This document shows, in pieces, positions 39,209 to 47,468 of a DNA stretch of 64,000 bases. The stretch is from Pandoraea aquatica (lineage in GTDB: Bacteria > Pseudomonadota > Gammaproteobacteria > Burkholderiales > Burkholderiaceae). Each line of letters begins with the position of its first letter. The stretch's first letter is position 1. The position numbers and the translations under genes were made by a program. A model generated the notes under the pieces. That model made no database searches. It had not been told where the DNA came from and worked only from the letters and a program-made list of their open reading frames with translations. The stretch lies in assembly GCF_902459565.1 (NCBI RefSeq), contig NZ_CABPSN010000011.1:1-64000 (forward strand). The letters are read 5' to 3'.

Positions 39209-39919
39209 GTGTCGAACAGTCAATGGATTCGTGTTGAAACCGTGGATGGCGCCTTCGATGCCTATCTGGCATTGCCGCCGAATGGTAAGACGGCGAACGC
39301 GCAGGGCGTCGTGCTGGTGCAGGAAATCTTCGGCGTGAACGAGCACATTCGTGGCGTGGCCGATCAGTACGCAATGGACGGTTATGTCGTGCTCGCGCCG
39401 GACATCTTCTGGCGCTCGGCACCGCGCGTCGAACTCGGTTACTCGGGCGACGACTGGGGCCGTGCGATGGAGCTGCGCAAGGCGGTCGACGTCGAGAAAG
39501 CGGTTAAAGACGTCGAAGCGACGGTGAAGGCCCTGCGCGGCAAGCTGGACGCGGGTGCCAAGGTCGCCGCCATCGGCTACTGCTTCGGCGGTCTGCTGTC
39601 GTACCTGAGCGCCGCGCGCGGTCTGGTCGACGCTGCTGTGCCGTACTACGGTGGCGGCATTCACAACTATCTGAGCGAAGCGGCCAACCTCAACGTGCCG
39701 ACGCAGTTCCACTATGGCGCGCTCGACAGCCACATCACGCCGGACATCGTCACGCAGGTGAGCGATGCCGTGAAGTCGCGTCCGAACACCGAAGTGTTCG
39801 TGTACCCGAATGCAGATCACGGCTTCAACTGCTGGTCGCGCGAGTCGTACCACCAGCCGTCGGCCGCACTGGCCCACGGTCGTGCGCTCGAATTCCTGGC
39901 GAAGTCGTTCGCGAAGTAA
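39209..39919 (+). CDS. Dienelactone hydrolase family protein
   Basis: Alpha/beta-hydrolase of 236 residues. The nucleophile is Cys in AIGYCFGGL, with Asp in GALDSHI and His in NADHGF as the rest of the triad. VVLVQEIFGVNEHIRG contains the conserved Glu and Arg of dienelactone hydrolases. These enzymes open dienelactones in chlorocatechol breakdown, but lone chromosomal copies often have unknown ester substrates. The GTG start was chosen because GGAG lies 8 nt upstream; an earlier in-frame ATG at 39164 gives an unusual N terminus. Confidence 0.9.
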   Translation: MSNSQWIRVETVDGAFDAYLALPPNGKTANAQGVVLVQEIFGVNEHIRGVADQYAMDGYVVLAPDIFWRSAPRVELGYSGDDWGRAMELRKAVDVEKAVKDVEATVKALRGKLDAGAKVAAIGYCFGGLLSYLSAARGLVDAAVPYYGGGIHNYLSEAANLNVPTQFHYGALDSHITPDIVTQVSDAVKSRPNTEVFVYPNADHGFNCWSRESYHQPSAALAHGRALEFLAKSFAK

Positions 39920-39966
39920 GGCATTGTTGCCCCCGATGGCCGCGTCGGCTATCGGGAAGGTAAACG

Positions 39967-40000
39967 CAAAGAAGCCCGCCAATGCGGGCTTCTTCGTTTT
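39967..40000 (+). terminator. Terminator of the dienelactone hydrolase gene
   Basis: GAAGCCCGC (39971-39979) pairs with GCGGGCTTC around CAAT, followed by TTCGTTTT. Confidence 0.88.
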
Positions 40001-40065
40001 CGTACGTCCTGCTTGATCGATCACCGCCGACCTGTCGTCGGCTTCTTAGCGGGTAGCGTCCCGGC

Positions 40066-40094
40066 TAAAAAAGCCCGTCGCCGAAGCGACGGGC
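40066..40094 (-). terminator. Terminator of the DUF4148 gene
   Basis: On the minus strand GCCCGTCGC and GCGACGGGC enclose a TTCG loop and are followed by TTTTTT. The structure is ideal and lies about 165 nt after the DUF4148 stop, so the transcript would have a long 3' end. Confidence 0.88.
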
Positions 40095-40204
40095 AAAGTC
40101 CTGTGCGTCGAACCGCTACGCACAGCGACAGGAGTCTTAGGCCATTGAAGACCGGAGATCACACTGAGCACCGGCAACCGGTGCGTCGTTATGCGCAGAA
40201 CGCG

Positions 40205-40250
40205 CGCCGCGCTGCGGCCTCTCGTCAGGCAAGAGGTCCGCAGCGCGGCG
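40205..40250 (-). repeat. Long inverted repeat after the DUF4148 gene
   Basis: A 13-bp perfect arm (CGCCGCGCTGCGG at 40205-40217 with its complement at 40238-40250) continues with 5 more pairs (CCTCT/AGAGG) past one bulge; the loop is 9 nt. No T run follows on either strand. A second 7-bp hairpin (GCACCGG/CCGGTGC) lies at 40168-40184. Confidence 0.8.
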
Positions 40251-40257
40251 AGTTACA

Positions 40258-40566
40258 TTACGAACCGAAGTAGGTCGTGCCGGCACGTTGCTGGCCGCCG
40301 ACCGAACCCATCGTGATCGGGGCGCTGGCCACAGCGGGTTGTGCGCTCGGGGCTGCCTTCGGGTAGACGGCGTCGTGTTGCACCACGAGACCGGCTTGTT
40401 GCGCCTGAACAAGTTCTTCACGGACCTGGGCGCGGCTCAGGGCGCTGGTTTGCGGAACCCACGAGAATTCCGAGGGACCGTCGAATGCGTCGCTGGCGAA
40501 AGCCGAACCGGCCGAAACAGCCAGCATTGCGGAAATAAGGGCAGAGGTAATAAGGGTGCGCTTCAT
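40258..40566 (-). CDS. DUF4148 family exported protein
   Basis: The 102-residue protein starts MKRTLITSALISAMLAVSAGSAFAS, a clear signal peptide with cleavage near AFAS. Then comes the DUF4148 core LSRAQVREELVQAQQAGLV and an Ala/Pro-rich tail. The family is common in Burkholderiaceae, often in several copies, with unknown function and a likely periplasmic location. AGGAG is 8 nt before the ATG at 40566; a longer frame exists but lacks such a site. Confidence 0.88.
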   Translation of the reverse strand: MKRTLITSALISAMLAVSAGSAFASDAFDGPSEFSWVPQTSALSRAQVREELVQAQQAGLVVQHDAVYPKAAPSAQPAVASAPITMGSVGGQQRAGTTYFGS

Positions 40567-40673
40567 GGTAATTCTCCTGTCTTTTGAAAGAGGCGATGTT
40601 CGTTTCATCGTCGACAGTTGAAGTGTAATAATGCGACCCTCCGCGATAAAGGCGACTTATTACAAGCAACTGT

Positions 40674-40688
40674 TGCTTAGATAGAAAT
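40674..40688. promoter_or_regulatory. Short palindrome between divergent genes
   Basis: AAGCAAC-T-GTTGCTT is a perfect inverted repeat. It lies 30 bp before the plus-strand HemJ-like gene and about 108 bp before the DUF4148 start. It may be an operator. Confidence 0.4.
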
Positions 40689-40717
40689 AATCGTTCGGAC
40701 CTTATAGGAGACATCCG

Positions 40718-41116
40718 ATGCTCTATCTCTGGATCAAGGCGGTGCACCTGATCGCGGTCATCACGTTCATTGCGGGACTTGTGACGATGGCGCTGGGCGG
40801 GCGTCTGACGCAGCCCGAGTGGCGTCGTGTGGCGCGACGGGCGGACTACGCGCTGGCGTCACCCGCATTGATCGTGGTGTGGATCACGGGGCCGACACTC
40901 GCCATCATGGCTAATTGGTGGCACGCACCGTGGCTCATGGCAAAGCTGGTATTCGTGATCGTTGTGTCCGCACTGCACGGCCGGCTGTCGGCCACGTTGC
41001 GACGTCTGGAGCGCGACGCAAGCACGCAGCCGCCTGCCGTGTTCGGACGCGCACTGCCCGTCACGCTCATTTCGATGGCCATCATCGTCGCGCTCGTGAT
41101 CGTCAAACCGTTCTGA
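40718..41116 (+). CDS. HemJ/CopD-like small membrane protein
   Basis: This 132-residue protein has four hydrophobic segments (about 2-26, 44-64, 68-86 and 113-130). The first contains YLWIKAVHLIAVITFIAG, with a conserved His typical of the HemJ (protoporphyrinogen oxidase, UPF0093) and CopD families; W-H-A-P-W-L-M-A-K follows the second. HemJ is usually a little longer and no haem gene is adjacent, so the function is open. AGGAG lies before the ATG. Confidence 0.65.
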   Translation: MLYLWIKAVHLIAVITFIAGLVTMALGGRLTQPEWRRVARRADYALASPALIVVWITGPTLAIMANWWHAPWLMAKLVFVIVVSALHGRLSATLRRLERDASTQPPAVFGRALPVTLISMAIIVALVIVKPF

Positions 41117-41269
41117 GCGGTGCGCGCGATGCAACGGTGCGGTAAGGGATTCGGTCCGCGTTCGGCCGGGTTGGGGCTTGGTAGGGGCGTGTGGGCGGTG
41201 TTACGCTGACGACGTCGCCAAATACGTCCCAAATTTCGCCTTTTCTGAGATTTCTGAGGCTTGGTCCCA

Positions 41270-42061
41270 ATGCCGATCACCAGTGCGATACCCCTGGAGT
41301 TTCAGGCTCATGACCGCCCCGTCGGCGCGCTGGCGAAAGATTACCCTGATGGTCATGTAGTGCGTCCTCACAGTCATCGACGCGCGCAATTGATGTATGC
41401 GAGCGCCGGTATTCTGGAAGTCCGCACCGATACGTCGTTTTGGGTGATTCCGCCGCAGCGCGCGCTGTGGATTCCGGCCAACGTCACGCATGAAGTGCGC
41501 ATGCGCGGCAAGGTGGAGATGCGCACGATCTATGTCGATGTCGAACGACTCGGCATGGCAGCCTCCGATGTGCCCGTCGTCATCCGTGTCTCGGCGTTGC
41601 TGCGCGAGCTGATTCTGCGCGCGATGACGCTACCGCCCGATTGGTCGCCGCAGGGCAAAGATGCGCTCGTCATTGCGCTGCTGCTCGAAGAAGTCGAGTG
41701 GAAGAGCGATTCGCCGCTTCATCTGCAAGTGCCGCGCGACGCGCGTCTGCGCAAGATCTTCGACACCTATCTGACAACGCCCGCCGACCCCCGCAGTCTT
41801 CAGGACTGGGCGGTGGAGGTGGGGGCGTCGAGCCGTACGCTGGAGCGTCGCTTCATGACGGAGTTCGGCTTGCCGTTCCGGGAGTGGCGTCAGCAGATGC
41901 GGCTGCTGGGCGCGTTGCCGTTGCTGGGGGCCGGGCGGCCCATCACGCAGGTAGCGCTCGAAGTCGGTTACGACACGCCGAGCGCTTTTTCCACGATGTT
42001 TCGTCGCTTTATGGGCGTGACGCCAAGCGAGTACCTGACGCGCGCCCGCGGCCCGGAGTGA
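41270..42061 (+). CDS. AraC-family transcriptional regulator
   Basis: The 263 residues show an N-terminal cupin ligand domain (VVRPHSHRRAQLMYASAGILEV, then WVIPPQRALWIPANVTHEV) and a C-terminal double helix-turn-helix (LQDWAVEVGASSRTLERRFMTEFGLPFREW and ITQVALEVGYDTPSAFSTMFRRFMGVTPSEYL). The ATG at 41270 was taken; a TTG 9 nt upstream is possible. Its 3' end overlaps the convergent HAD gene by 53 nt. The target is unknown. Confidence 0.93.
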   Translation: MPITSAIPLEFQAHDRPVGALAKDYPDGHVVRPHSHRRAQLMYASAGILEVRTDTSFWVIPPQRALWIPANVTHEVRMRGKVEMRTIYVDVERLGMAASDVPVVIRVSALLRELILRAMTLPPDWSPQGKDALVIALLLEEVEWKSDSPLHLQVPRDARLRKIFDTYLTTPADPRSLQDWAVEVGASSRTLERRFMTEFGLPFREWRQQMRLLGALPLLGAGRPITQVALEVGYDTPSAFSTMFRRFMGVTPSEYLTRARGPE

Positions 42062-42731
42062 GCCAGTGCATGGCGTCCCACATGTCGTCGTAGACCGGGA
42101 CGCCTTCGTCGAGCAGCGGCGAGCGCTGACGTTTCGAGCCGATGCCGACGAAATCGATGCCGAGCTTGCGCGCGACCTTCAGATCCCACATCCCGTCGCC
42201 GATTGAGACGACCGCACGCGGGCGCGTGATGCCGTAGCCGGCTTGTGCCCGTTTGATCGCTTCGGCGACGAGCTGGTCGCGCGAGCTGTATTCGGAGGCG
42301 GTGATGAGCATCGCGTCCGTGTAATCGATGGCGACGGAGCGCAGCTTGCGATGGCTGACCTGACGGATGCCACCGGTGGCGAACACCACACCCCAGCGCG
42401 AGCGGTGCGCGGCCTCGACGAAGGCGCGCGCACCGGGGATCTCGGCCAGCCCGTGCGCGTTGAGCAGGGCGGTGAAGCGTTCGTCGATCTCGTGCTCGAA
42501 GCGGGCCAGATCGTGCGGCTGCGGCAAGGCGCGGCCGTTCTCGGCGTGGGCGTGAATCAGGATGCCGGTGTCGGTGTGATGCGGATAACTTCCCCAGTCG
42601 GTGTTCAATTCGTCGAACGCCAGCGATTCCATCGCGCCGAGCAAGGCCCGTTGATGGATGCGCACCGAGTCGGTCAGCGTACCGTCGACATCGAGGACCA
42701 AAATGCTGTCTTTCTCGAAACTTGCCTGCAT
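42009..42731 (-). CDS. HAD-family hydrolase (phosphatase-like)
   Basis: The 240 residues have motif I DVDGTLTDS (nucleophile Asp), motif II in VFATGGI, a motif III Lys candidate, and motif IV in VVSIGDGMWDLKVARKLG. A helical cap lies between motifs I and II. It resembles phosphoglycolate phosphatase-type enzymes; the substrate is unknown. The ATG at 42731 was chosen because the catalytic motif then lies at the usual 10-15 residues from the N terminus. It overlaps the AraC gene tail to tail. Confidence 0.87.
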   Translation of the reverse strand: MQASFEKDSILVLDVDGTLTDSVRIHQRALLGAMESLAFDELNTDWGSYPHHTDTGILIHAHAENGRALPQPHDLARFEHEIDERFTALLNAHGLAEIPGARAFVEAAHRSRWGVVFATGGIRQVSHRKLRSVAIDYTDAMLITASEYSSRDQLVAEAIKRAQAGYGITRPRAVVSIGDGMWDLKVARKLGIDFVGIGSKRQRSPLLDEGVPVYDDMWDAMHWLTPGRGRASGTRLASRP

Positions 42732-42889
42732 GGCGGGTAGTGGACTCGTGTCAGGGCGGAGTGGGGGAGCTGCCGCCGAAATGAGGGAGTGTACGAATTC
42801 GCCAGAGTAAGTAAAACGTGCCGAGTGACAGCGGCTACGCCTGATGCGACAGATCGAGCTACGGGAAATGATAGCTTGACGTCGCGGCG

Positions 42890-44227
42890 TCATTTTCCGA
42901 AGCGGGGGCGGGCAAGCCGACTGTACTCCCGATCCAGTCGCTCAAGCATCGCGACTGCTTCGGCCATTTCATCGAGTGACATGGAATTGCTGCGCGACGC
43001 GCGACGCTTCGGGGACGGTGCGGGAGCCTCGATAGCTTGCGCTTCTTCCGTTGCTTGTGCTGCTTGCGCCGGTGTCCGGGAGGTCGCGGGTGCTAGTTCG
43101 GCGGGGCGGCGCAAGTGCAATGCCGCCGACGATGGCGACTCGCCCTGTGGCGCATCTCGTTGCGCAGCGTCTGCCGGCACCTCCGACCCGCGCGGTGAGC
43201 AGAGCGGTTGCCTGACGTCGGCGTGCGATATCGGTGCGAGCGACTCGCGGGTCGCGCCGTAGGCGAAATCGTGATAACGCCGGTGTCCGTCATGAAGATG
43301 CTTCGCGAGGGTTCGGACGAGATTCGGGCGTCGAATCTCAGCATGCATCGGCAACGGCGTCGCATCGAAATTCTCGGGAACATCGCCGAACAACTCCCGC
43401 TGGTGCTGGCGCGCGTGGGTTTTGACGTCCTGATCGACCCATTCGACCGTATCCGGCGTGGCCAGCGAGACGAACAGGAGCAACTGCCGGTCACGGTCGG
43501 GAATGCGGATGTACGCGCCTAGCGTGGCGCGTTGGATCTCCGGCGCACCCAGAGGGAGACGCAGATCGGCGTGTTGAAACGGGATGTCGATGCCATGCCG
43601 CCGGGCTTCCGGCACGCTCGTGACTAACCGCGTCACAGACAACTGCGGGATCTCGATATAGGCTCCGGTGTTTTTCAACAGGCGTTCCATGCCGGGCAAC
43701 AACTGGTTCAGCCGCTTGGTCAGCCGGTGTTCGATGGAGCGAACGGAATATTGGCCCTGAGACTCTGCGGTGCGGGCCTTGGAGAATTCCCGTTCCAATG
43801 TTGCGCTGTTACGCCGCTCACGCGACAGCGTTCTACGCATCTCCTTGTCCAGAGACGCCTCGCATCCCGCGAGCAGCAGACGGCTGGCGTCGACGTCGAT
43901 TTGCGTGTTGGCGGGCAGGTCGAGAAGACAGTTCTGTGCATCGTCGTGCGCGCCGACAACGCACACGGGCCGCACGTCGGCCAGCCGTTGCGCGAAGACG
44001 CGAGCCCGTGTGACCGGCGGGTGCGACCAATTGGAGGACGCCGCCGCTCGGGCGGGCTGCCAGTCCCGAAGGACCGGCGCAATCATGGTGGATGTGATCG
44101 GCGCGGAAGTGGCGCGTGTCAGGTCGGTCGCGACGCGTAACGTGTGGGCTTGTACGTGCATTGCGGGGAGCGCCTTGGCTGCGCTCGCGGCCGACGTCAG
44201 CCAATCGGACATTGAGTTGAGGATCAT
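42890..44227 (-). CDS. Unknown protein, paralogue of the upstream gene (copy B)
   Basis: A 445-residue protein of no family I recognise. It shares several blocks in the same order with the 379-residue product of 44337-45476: VCVVGAHDDAQNCLLDLP, GCEASL, GQYSVRSIEHRL, IPQLSVTRL, EARRHGID and ATLGAYIRIP. No signal peptide; a short hydrophobic Ala-rich stretch near the N terminus is not a membrane helix. The C-terminal 130 residues are Ala/Pro/Ser-rich with a basic KRRASRS patch and a final coiled-coil-like helix. The ATG at 44227 has CCGGAG upstream. Possibly a secreted or effector-like protein; unproven. Confidence 0.7.
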   Translation of the reverse strand: MILNSMSDWLTSAASAAKALPAMHVQAHTLRVATDLTRATSAPITSTMIAPVLRDWQPARAAASSNWSHPPVTRARVFAQRLADVRPVCVVGAHDDAQNCLLDLPANTQIDVDASRLLLAGCEASLDKEMRRTLSRERRNSATLEREFSKARTAESQGQYSVRSIEHRLTKRLNQLLPGMERLLKNTGAYIEIPQLSVTRLVTSVPEARRHGIDIPFQHADLRLPLGAPEIQRATLGAYIRIPDRDRQLLLFVSLATPDTVEWVDQDVKTHARQHQRELFGDVPENFDATPLPMHAEIRRPNLVRTLAKHLHDGHRRYHDFAYGATRESLAPISHADVRQPLCSPRGSEVPADAAQRDAPQGESPSSAALHLRRPAELAPATSRTPAQAAQATEEAQAIEAPAPSPKRRASRSNSMSLDEMAEAVAMLERLDREYSRLARPRFGK

Positions 44228-44336
44228 CGTTACTCCGGTTGAGGTCACGGGGATTTCCGTGAACCGGAGTATTCCTGCTGAGGCAAATCGGATTGTCGGG
44301 TTGAGGCCGGGATGTTTGCAGATGGGGATCGGCGCT

Positions 44337-45476
44337 TCAGACCTGTGCGCGCTGCCGGGGGCTGAGGCCGTCGAACGTGCCCGCGTCGCACAGCGCCTGA
44401 CGGGCGTTGCGATGACTGTCTCGGGCGACGCGCTCGCGTGGCCCGGCCGCAGCGAATCTGTAGTAGCGCTTCACGCCGTTGTGCAGATATCTGGCCAGCG
44501 TCTGTTCGACGCTGCCCTTGCGGGGAATGGCGTGAAAGGTCGTGGCGTCGGGGTCTTGAGCCAGATAGTTGGGGCGATGGCCAAACGTATGCCCGGAGTG
44601 GCGAACGAAGTGCTCGTGCAGTGCCCGGAATTCGATCTGGGAGTCCGGGGGCGGCGCTGAATCCGCTTGCCCTCCCTCGTATCCATTGCCTGCGGGTGGC
44701 CCCGGCTGCCGAATGTCGTCGATGAGATAGAACCCTGCGAGCGAAACGACGAACGGTTGCACGGGGTGATCCTTCGGTGGCACCACATACGCGCCCAGCA
44801 TGGCGTCGCGAAAGAAGCTAAATCCGTCCATCACGAGCGAGGTGGCGTCGGGAGGGCTTGGTTTCACCCCATTGCGACGAGCCTCGTTCGCGCCAGAGTA
44901 GAAACGAGTGAAGCTGTGGCGCGGCACCACGATCCTTGTGTCGCTATGGCGAAATGCCTGCTGAACGTCGTCCGGCACGGCGCGAAGCGCTTCTCCGATG
45001 CGTGTCTCCAGCGACGCTATCGAATATTTTCCCCTTAAGTCGCGGCTGTATTGCTTTCGATACTGTCGCGCGAGCTGCCAGGCTTCGCGCTCCGTGCTGG
45101 CGAGCTCGCACGCAATCGCCGGTGGTAGCGACCGACTGCACCCCGATTCGACCATGCGGCTGACCGGCACCATGACCGGCTCGCCTGGCGGTAAATCGAG
45201 CAGACAGTTCTTCCGGTCGTCGTGATGGCCCACGATGCACACGTCGACTAAGTCCGCTAATCGAGTTTGCAGGAAATGGCGATAGGTCTGTGGTTCGATG
45301 CCAATGAGCGGCGAAACGGGTTTGGGTACCTCGCGCTTGACGTAGGGGCATCGCGAATCCGACGTGATATTTCGGGCGCTCTCAAAGGTCTGGCCAGGGC
45401 GATCCCTGTAGTTCGCGAACCATGGGATGGCGCTTGCCGTGGCCAGCACCTGCGTCGCAATGTGGCTGATGTTCAT
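44337..45476 (-). CDS. Unknown protein, paralogue of the downstream gene (copy A)
   Basis: A 379-residue protein sharing with copy B the blocks VCIVGHHDDRKNCLLDLP, GCSRSL, GKYSIASLETRI, VPRHSFTRF, EARRNGVK and AMLGAYVVPP. It adds YLIDDIRQPGPPAGNGY and ends soon after the shared LARYLHNGVKRYYRFA region, so it lacks the long C-terminal extension of copy B. The ATG at 45476 has CCGGAG 9 nt upstream, nearly the same site as copy B. The genes lie head to tail 109 nt apart and probably form one unit. Function unknown. Confidence 0.7.
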   Translation of the reverse strand: MNISHIATQVLATASAIPWFANYRDRPGQTFESARNITSDSRCPYVKREVPKPVSPLIGIEPQTYRHFLQTRLADLVDVCIVGHHDDRKNCLLDLPPGEPVMVPVSRMVESGCSRSLPPAIACELASTEREAWQLARQYRKQYSRDLRGKYSIASLETRIGEALRAVPDDVQQAFRHSDTRIVVPRHSFTRFYSGANEARRNGVKPSPPDATSLVMDGFSFFRDAMLGAYVVPPKDHPVQPFVVSLAGFYLIDDIRQPGPPAGNGYEGGQADSAPPPDSQIEFRALHEHFVRHSGHTFGHRPNYLAQDPDATTFHAIPRKGSVEQTLARYLHNGVKRYYRFAAAGPRERVARDSHRNARQALCDAGTFDGLSPRQRAQV

Positions 45477-45654
45477 GCGCTTGCTCCGGTAGATGGCGCG
45501 CGCAACACGGCGCGCCCGACCGGACTTTGCGTGAACCCGTTGGCATGGGCTTCTGCCGTGCGCGCTGGGCTTGTCGGTATCGGGAAGGGAGCGAGACGGA
45601 AGCGAGACGGAAGCGAGACGCGATGCGCCGCGCCCCCGCTCCCGACGGCAAGCC

Positions 45655-47049
45655 TCAGACGATCGCGGCGCGCAGACTCGGCGGCGCTTCGCGCAACAGC
45701 GACCGAAGACGCTTGAGCGCGCTCGACAGACGCTCAGGATCGCGTACGCCGCCCAGTGAGATGCGGATGGCGTTGGGGGCATCCGGCGACAGGCAGAAGG
45801 CGTCCGCCGGCGTGACGGCGAGTCCCTCGGCGCGGGCGGCCATAGTCAGTTCGCGGGCCGTCCACGGGGTCGGCAACTCATGCCAGAGGTGAATGCCCTG
45901 AATCGTCGCGGTGCTTCCGTCCCCCAGAATGTCGGCGGCGATGGCCTGACGCTGCGCGGCGGCTTCCTTTACACCATCCATGAGACGGTCTGCCGTGCCG
46001 TCGTGAATCCACTGTGTCGCCAATCCCGCCATCAACGGCGGTGCCATCAGCGCGAACGAATGCAGCGTACTCAGGAAGACCTCGCGCTTGCGACCGTCTG
46101 CCAGACGGACGTATGCAGTGCGAAGGCCTGGCGTCAGACATTTCGACAGCGTGGACACGTAGTGCACGCGATGCGGCGAGAGGCGGGCGAGCGGCGGCGG
46201 GGCGTCGGGCATGAGACGCCAGTAGGGGTCGTCTTCGATGAGCGTCAGGTCGAGCTTGTCCGCCACGGCGAGCAGTTCTTTGCGACGGCGCTCGGGCATG
46301 GTGCGCGTGGTCGGGTTCTGGAGCGTGGGGTTCAGATAGACGAGACGCGCGCGGTGCTGGCGGGCGGCCGCGGCCAGCGCATCGGGCAGCATGCCGTCGG
46401 CGTCGGCGGCCACGCCCTCCAGACGGCGGCCGAGCGAGCGCGCCGCGCTGCGCACACCCGGGTACACGATCGGCTCGCACAACACCGTTTCGTCGCGCTC
46501 GGTCTCGGTGAGCAGCAATGCCGCCAGGGTGGCCTGTGCGCCGGGACAGACGAGCACGTCGGCCGGATCGAGTGCACCGAGCATAGGGGCGAGCCAGAGC
46601 GTGCCGGCCTGACGGTCGGCAACGCCCCCGTCGCCCAGTTGGTACGCCATGAGCATCGAGGCGTCGGTATGCCGTAGAACTTCGTCGATGCCCTTTTGCA
46701 ACAACTCGCCAAGGAACAGCCCGGCCGGTGCGGGCGGAATGTTCATGCCCAGATCCAGCACCTGATCGAGCGCCACGCGCGGCTTGCTGACGAAGGTGCC
46801 GAGCGGGCCACGCCCCTCGATGGCGCTCCGGTCGCGTGCCCGGTTGTAGGCGCGCGTGACCGTAGTGAAGTCGATGCCCAGCCACGACGCGAGTTCGCGC
46901 TGCGCCGGCAGGCGGTCGCCGGGGCGCAGGCGGCCGTCTGCGACCGACTGCTCGATGAAGCTCGCCAGCCTCAGATAACGGGGGCCTTTGCCCGCCGTAA
47001 GCGCAGGCTTCCAGAAGGTGGCGCGAAGCGTGTCGTGAGAAGTGTCCAT
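45655..47049 (-). CDS. MocR/PdxR-type regulator (GntR HTH fused to aminotransferase domain)
   Basis: The 464 residues combine an N-terminal GntR winged helix (YLRLASFIEQSVADGRLRPG, then LPAQRELASWLGIDFTTVTRAYNRARD, about 25-75) with a fold-type-I PLP domain. NPTLQNPTTRTM, LIEDDPYW and the PLP lysine in STLSKCLTPGLR are visible. Such proteins sense PLP or amino compounds and regulate neighbouring genes. The ATG at 47049 is preceded by a perfect inverted repeat (47095-47118). The flanking genes give no clear target, so autoregulation is plausible. Confidence 0.92.
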   Translation of the reverse strand: MDTSHDTLRATFWKPALTAGKGPRYLRLASFIEQSVADGRLRPGDRLPAQRELASWLGIDFTTVTRAYNRARDRSAIEGRGPLGTFVSKPRVALDQVLDLGMNIPPAPAGLFLGELLQKGIDEVLRHTDASMLMAYQLGDGGVADRQAGTLWLAPMLGALDPADVLVCPGAQATLAALLLTETERDETVLCEPIVYPGVRSAARSLGRRLEGVAADADGMLPDALAAAARQHRARLVYLNPTLQNPTTRTMPERRRKELLAVADKLDLTLIEDDPYWRLMPDAPPPLARLSPHRVHYVSTLSKCLTPGLRTAYVRLADGRKREVFLSTLHSFALMAPPLMAGLATQWIHDGTADRLMDGVKEAAAQRQAIAADILGDGSTATIQGIHLWHELPTPWTARELTMAARAEGLAVTPADAFCLSPDAPNAIRISLGGVRDPERLSSALKRLRSLLREAPPSLRAAIV

Positions 47050-47094
47050 AGCGATGTCGGTGTTATGTATGGAAATTCGTACGTAAATCGGCTG

Positions 47095-47118
47095 TGTATG
47101 CAGTGTAGTTTGCATACA
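47095..47118. promoter_or_regulatory. Inverted repeat upstream of the MocR gene
   Basis: TGTATGCA (47095-47102) and TGCATACA (47111-47118) are perfect inverted arms separated by 8 bp. They lie 46-69 bp before the MocR start, a typical operator position. Confidence 0.6.
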
Positions 47119-47274
47119 TGTGTGTCGCAAGTCTTGAATTTGGGAGGGGGAGACGCACCTTGAGGCGGTGCCTATGGCGGTATGCGCGTGGCGATCAAGA
47201 CCATGACCCGGCCATGACCCGACGATGACCGTTAACAATCAACGACTTACAGCACAAATTTGCGCGAGAGTGCG

Positions 47275-47303
47275 TTGACACTTGCCAATAGCGGGGGTAT
47301 AGT
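47275..47303 (+). promoter_or_regulatory. Sigma-70 promoter of the str operon
   Basis: TTGACA (47275-47280) and TATAGT (47298-47303) are separated by 17 bp. The leader to rpsL is about 165 nt. Confidence 0.88.
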
Positions 47304-47468
47304 CGCAGGCTCCGGTTTTTCCGGCGGCATGCCCGTGCCTAATGCAAAGTGCTTATGCATCAAGCGTTTAGATGCGGACTATCCGCAGGAGCAGCCGGGG
47401 AGTACGCAGTAAAGTCGCATGACAGCCCGCCTTGGCTTTCATGCTTTTGACACGTTTAGGAAATCACA

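Larger units (their letters stand above)
39920..40257. other. Gene-free interval rich in hairpins
   Basis: This 338-nt stretch between convergent genes contains two terminators and two further strong hairpins (listed separately). No open frame looks real. Confidence 0.7.

Noticed and set aside
39209-39919. Link between the dienelactone hydrolase and the hpa operon
   Set aside because: It is 9 kb away, with its own start and terminator and no shared operator; meta-cleavage does not produce a dienelactone.
16795-47049. A single integrated genomic island or prophage
   Set aside because: No integrase, no att-like direct repeats and no phage structural genes were seen.
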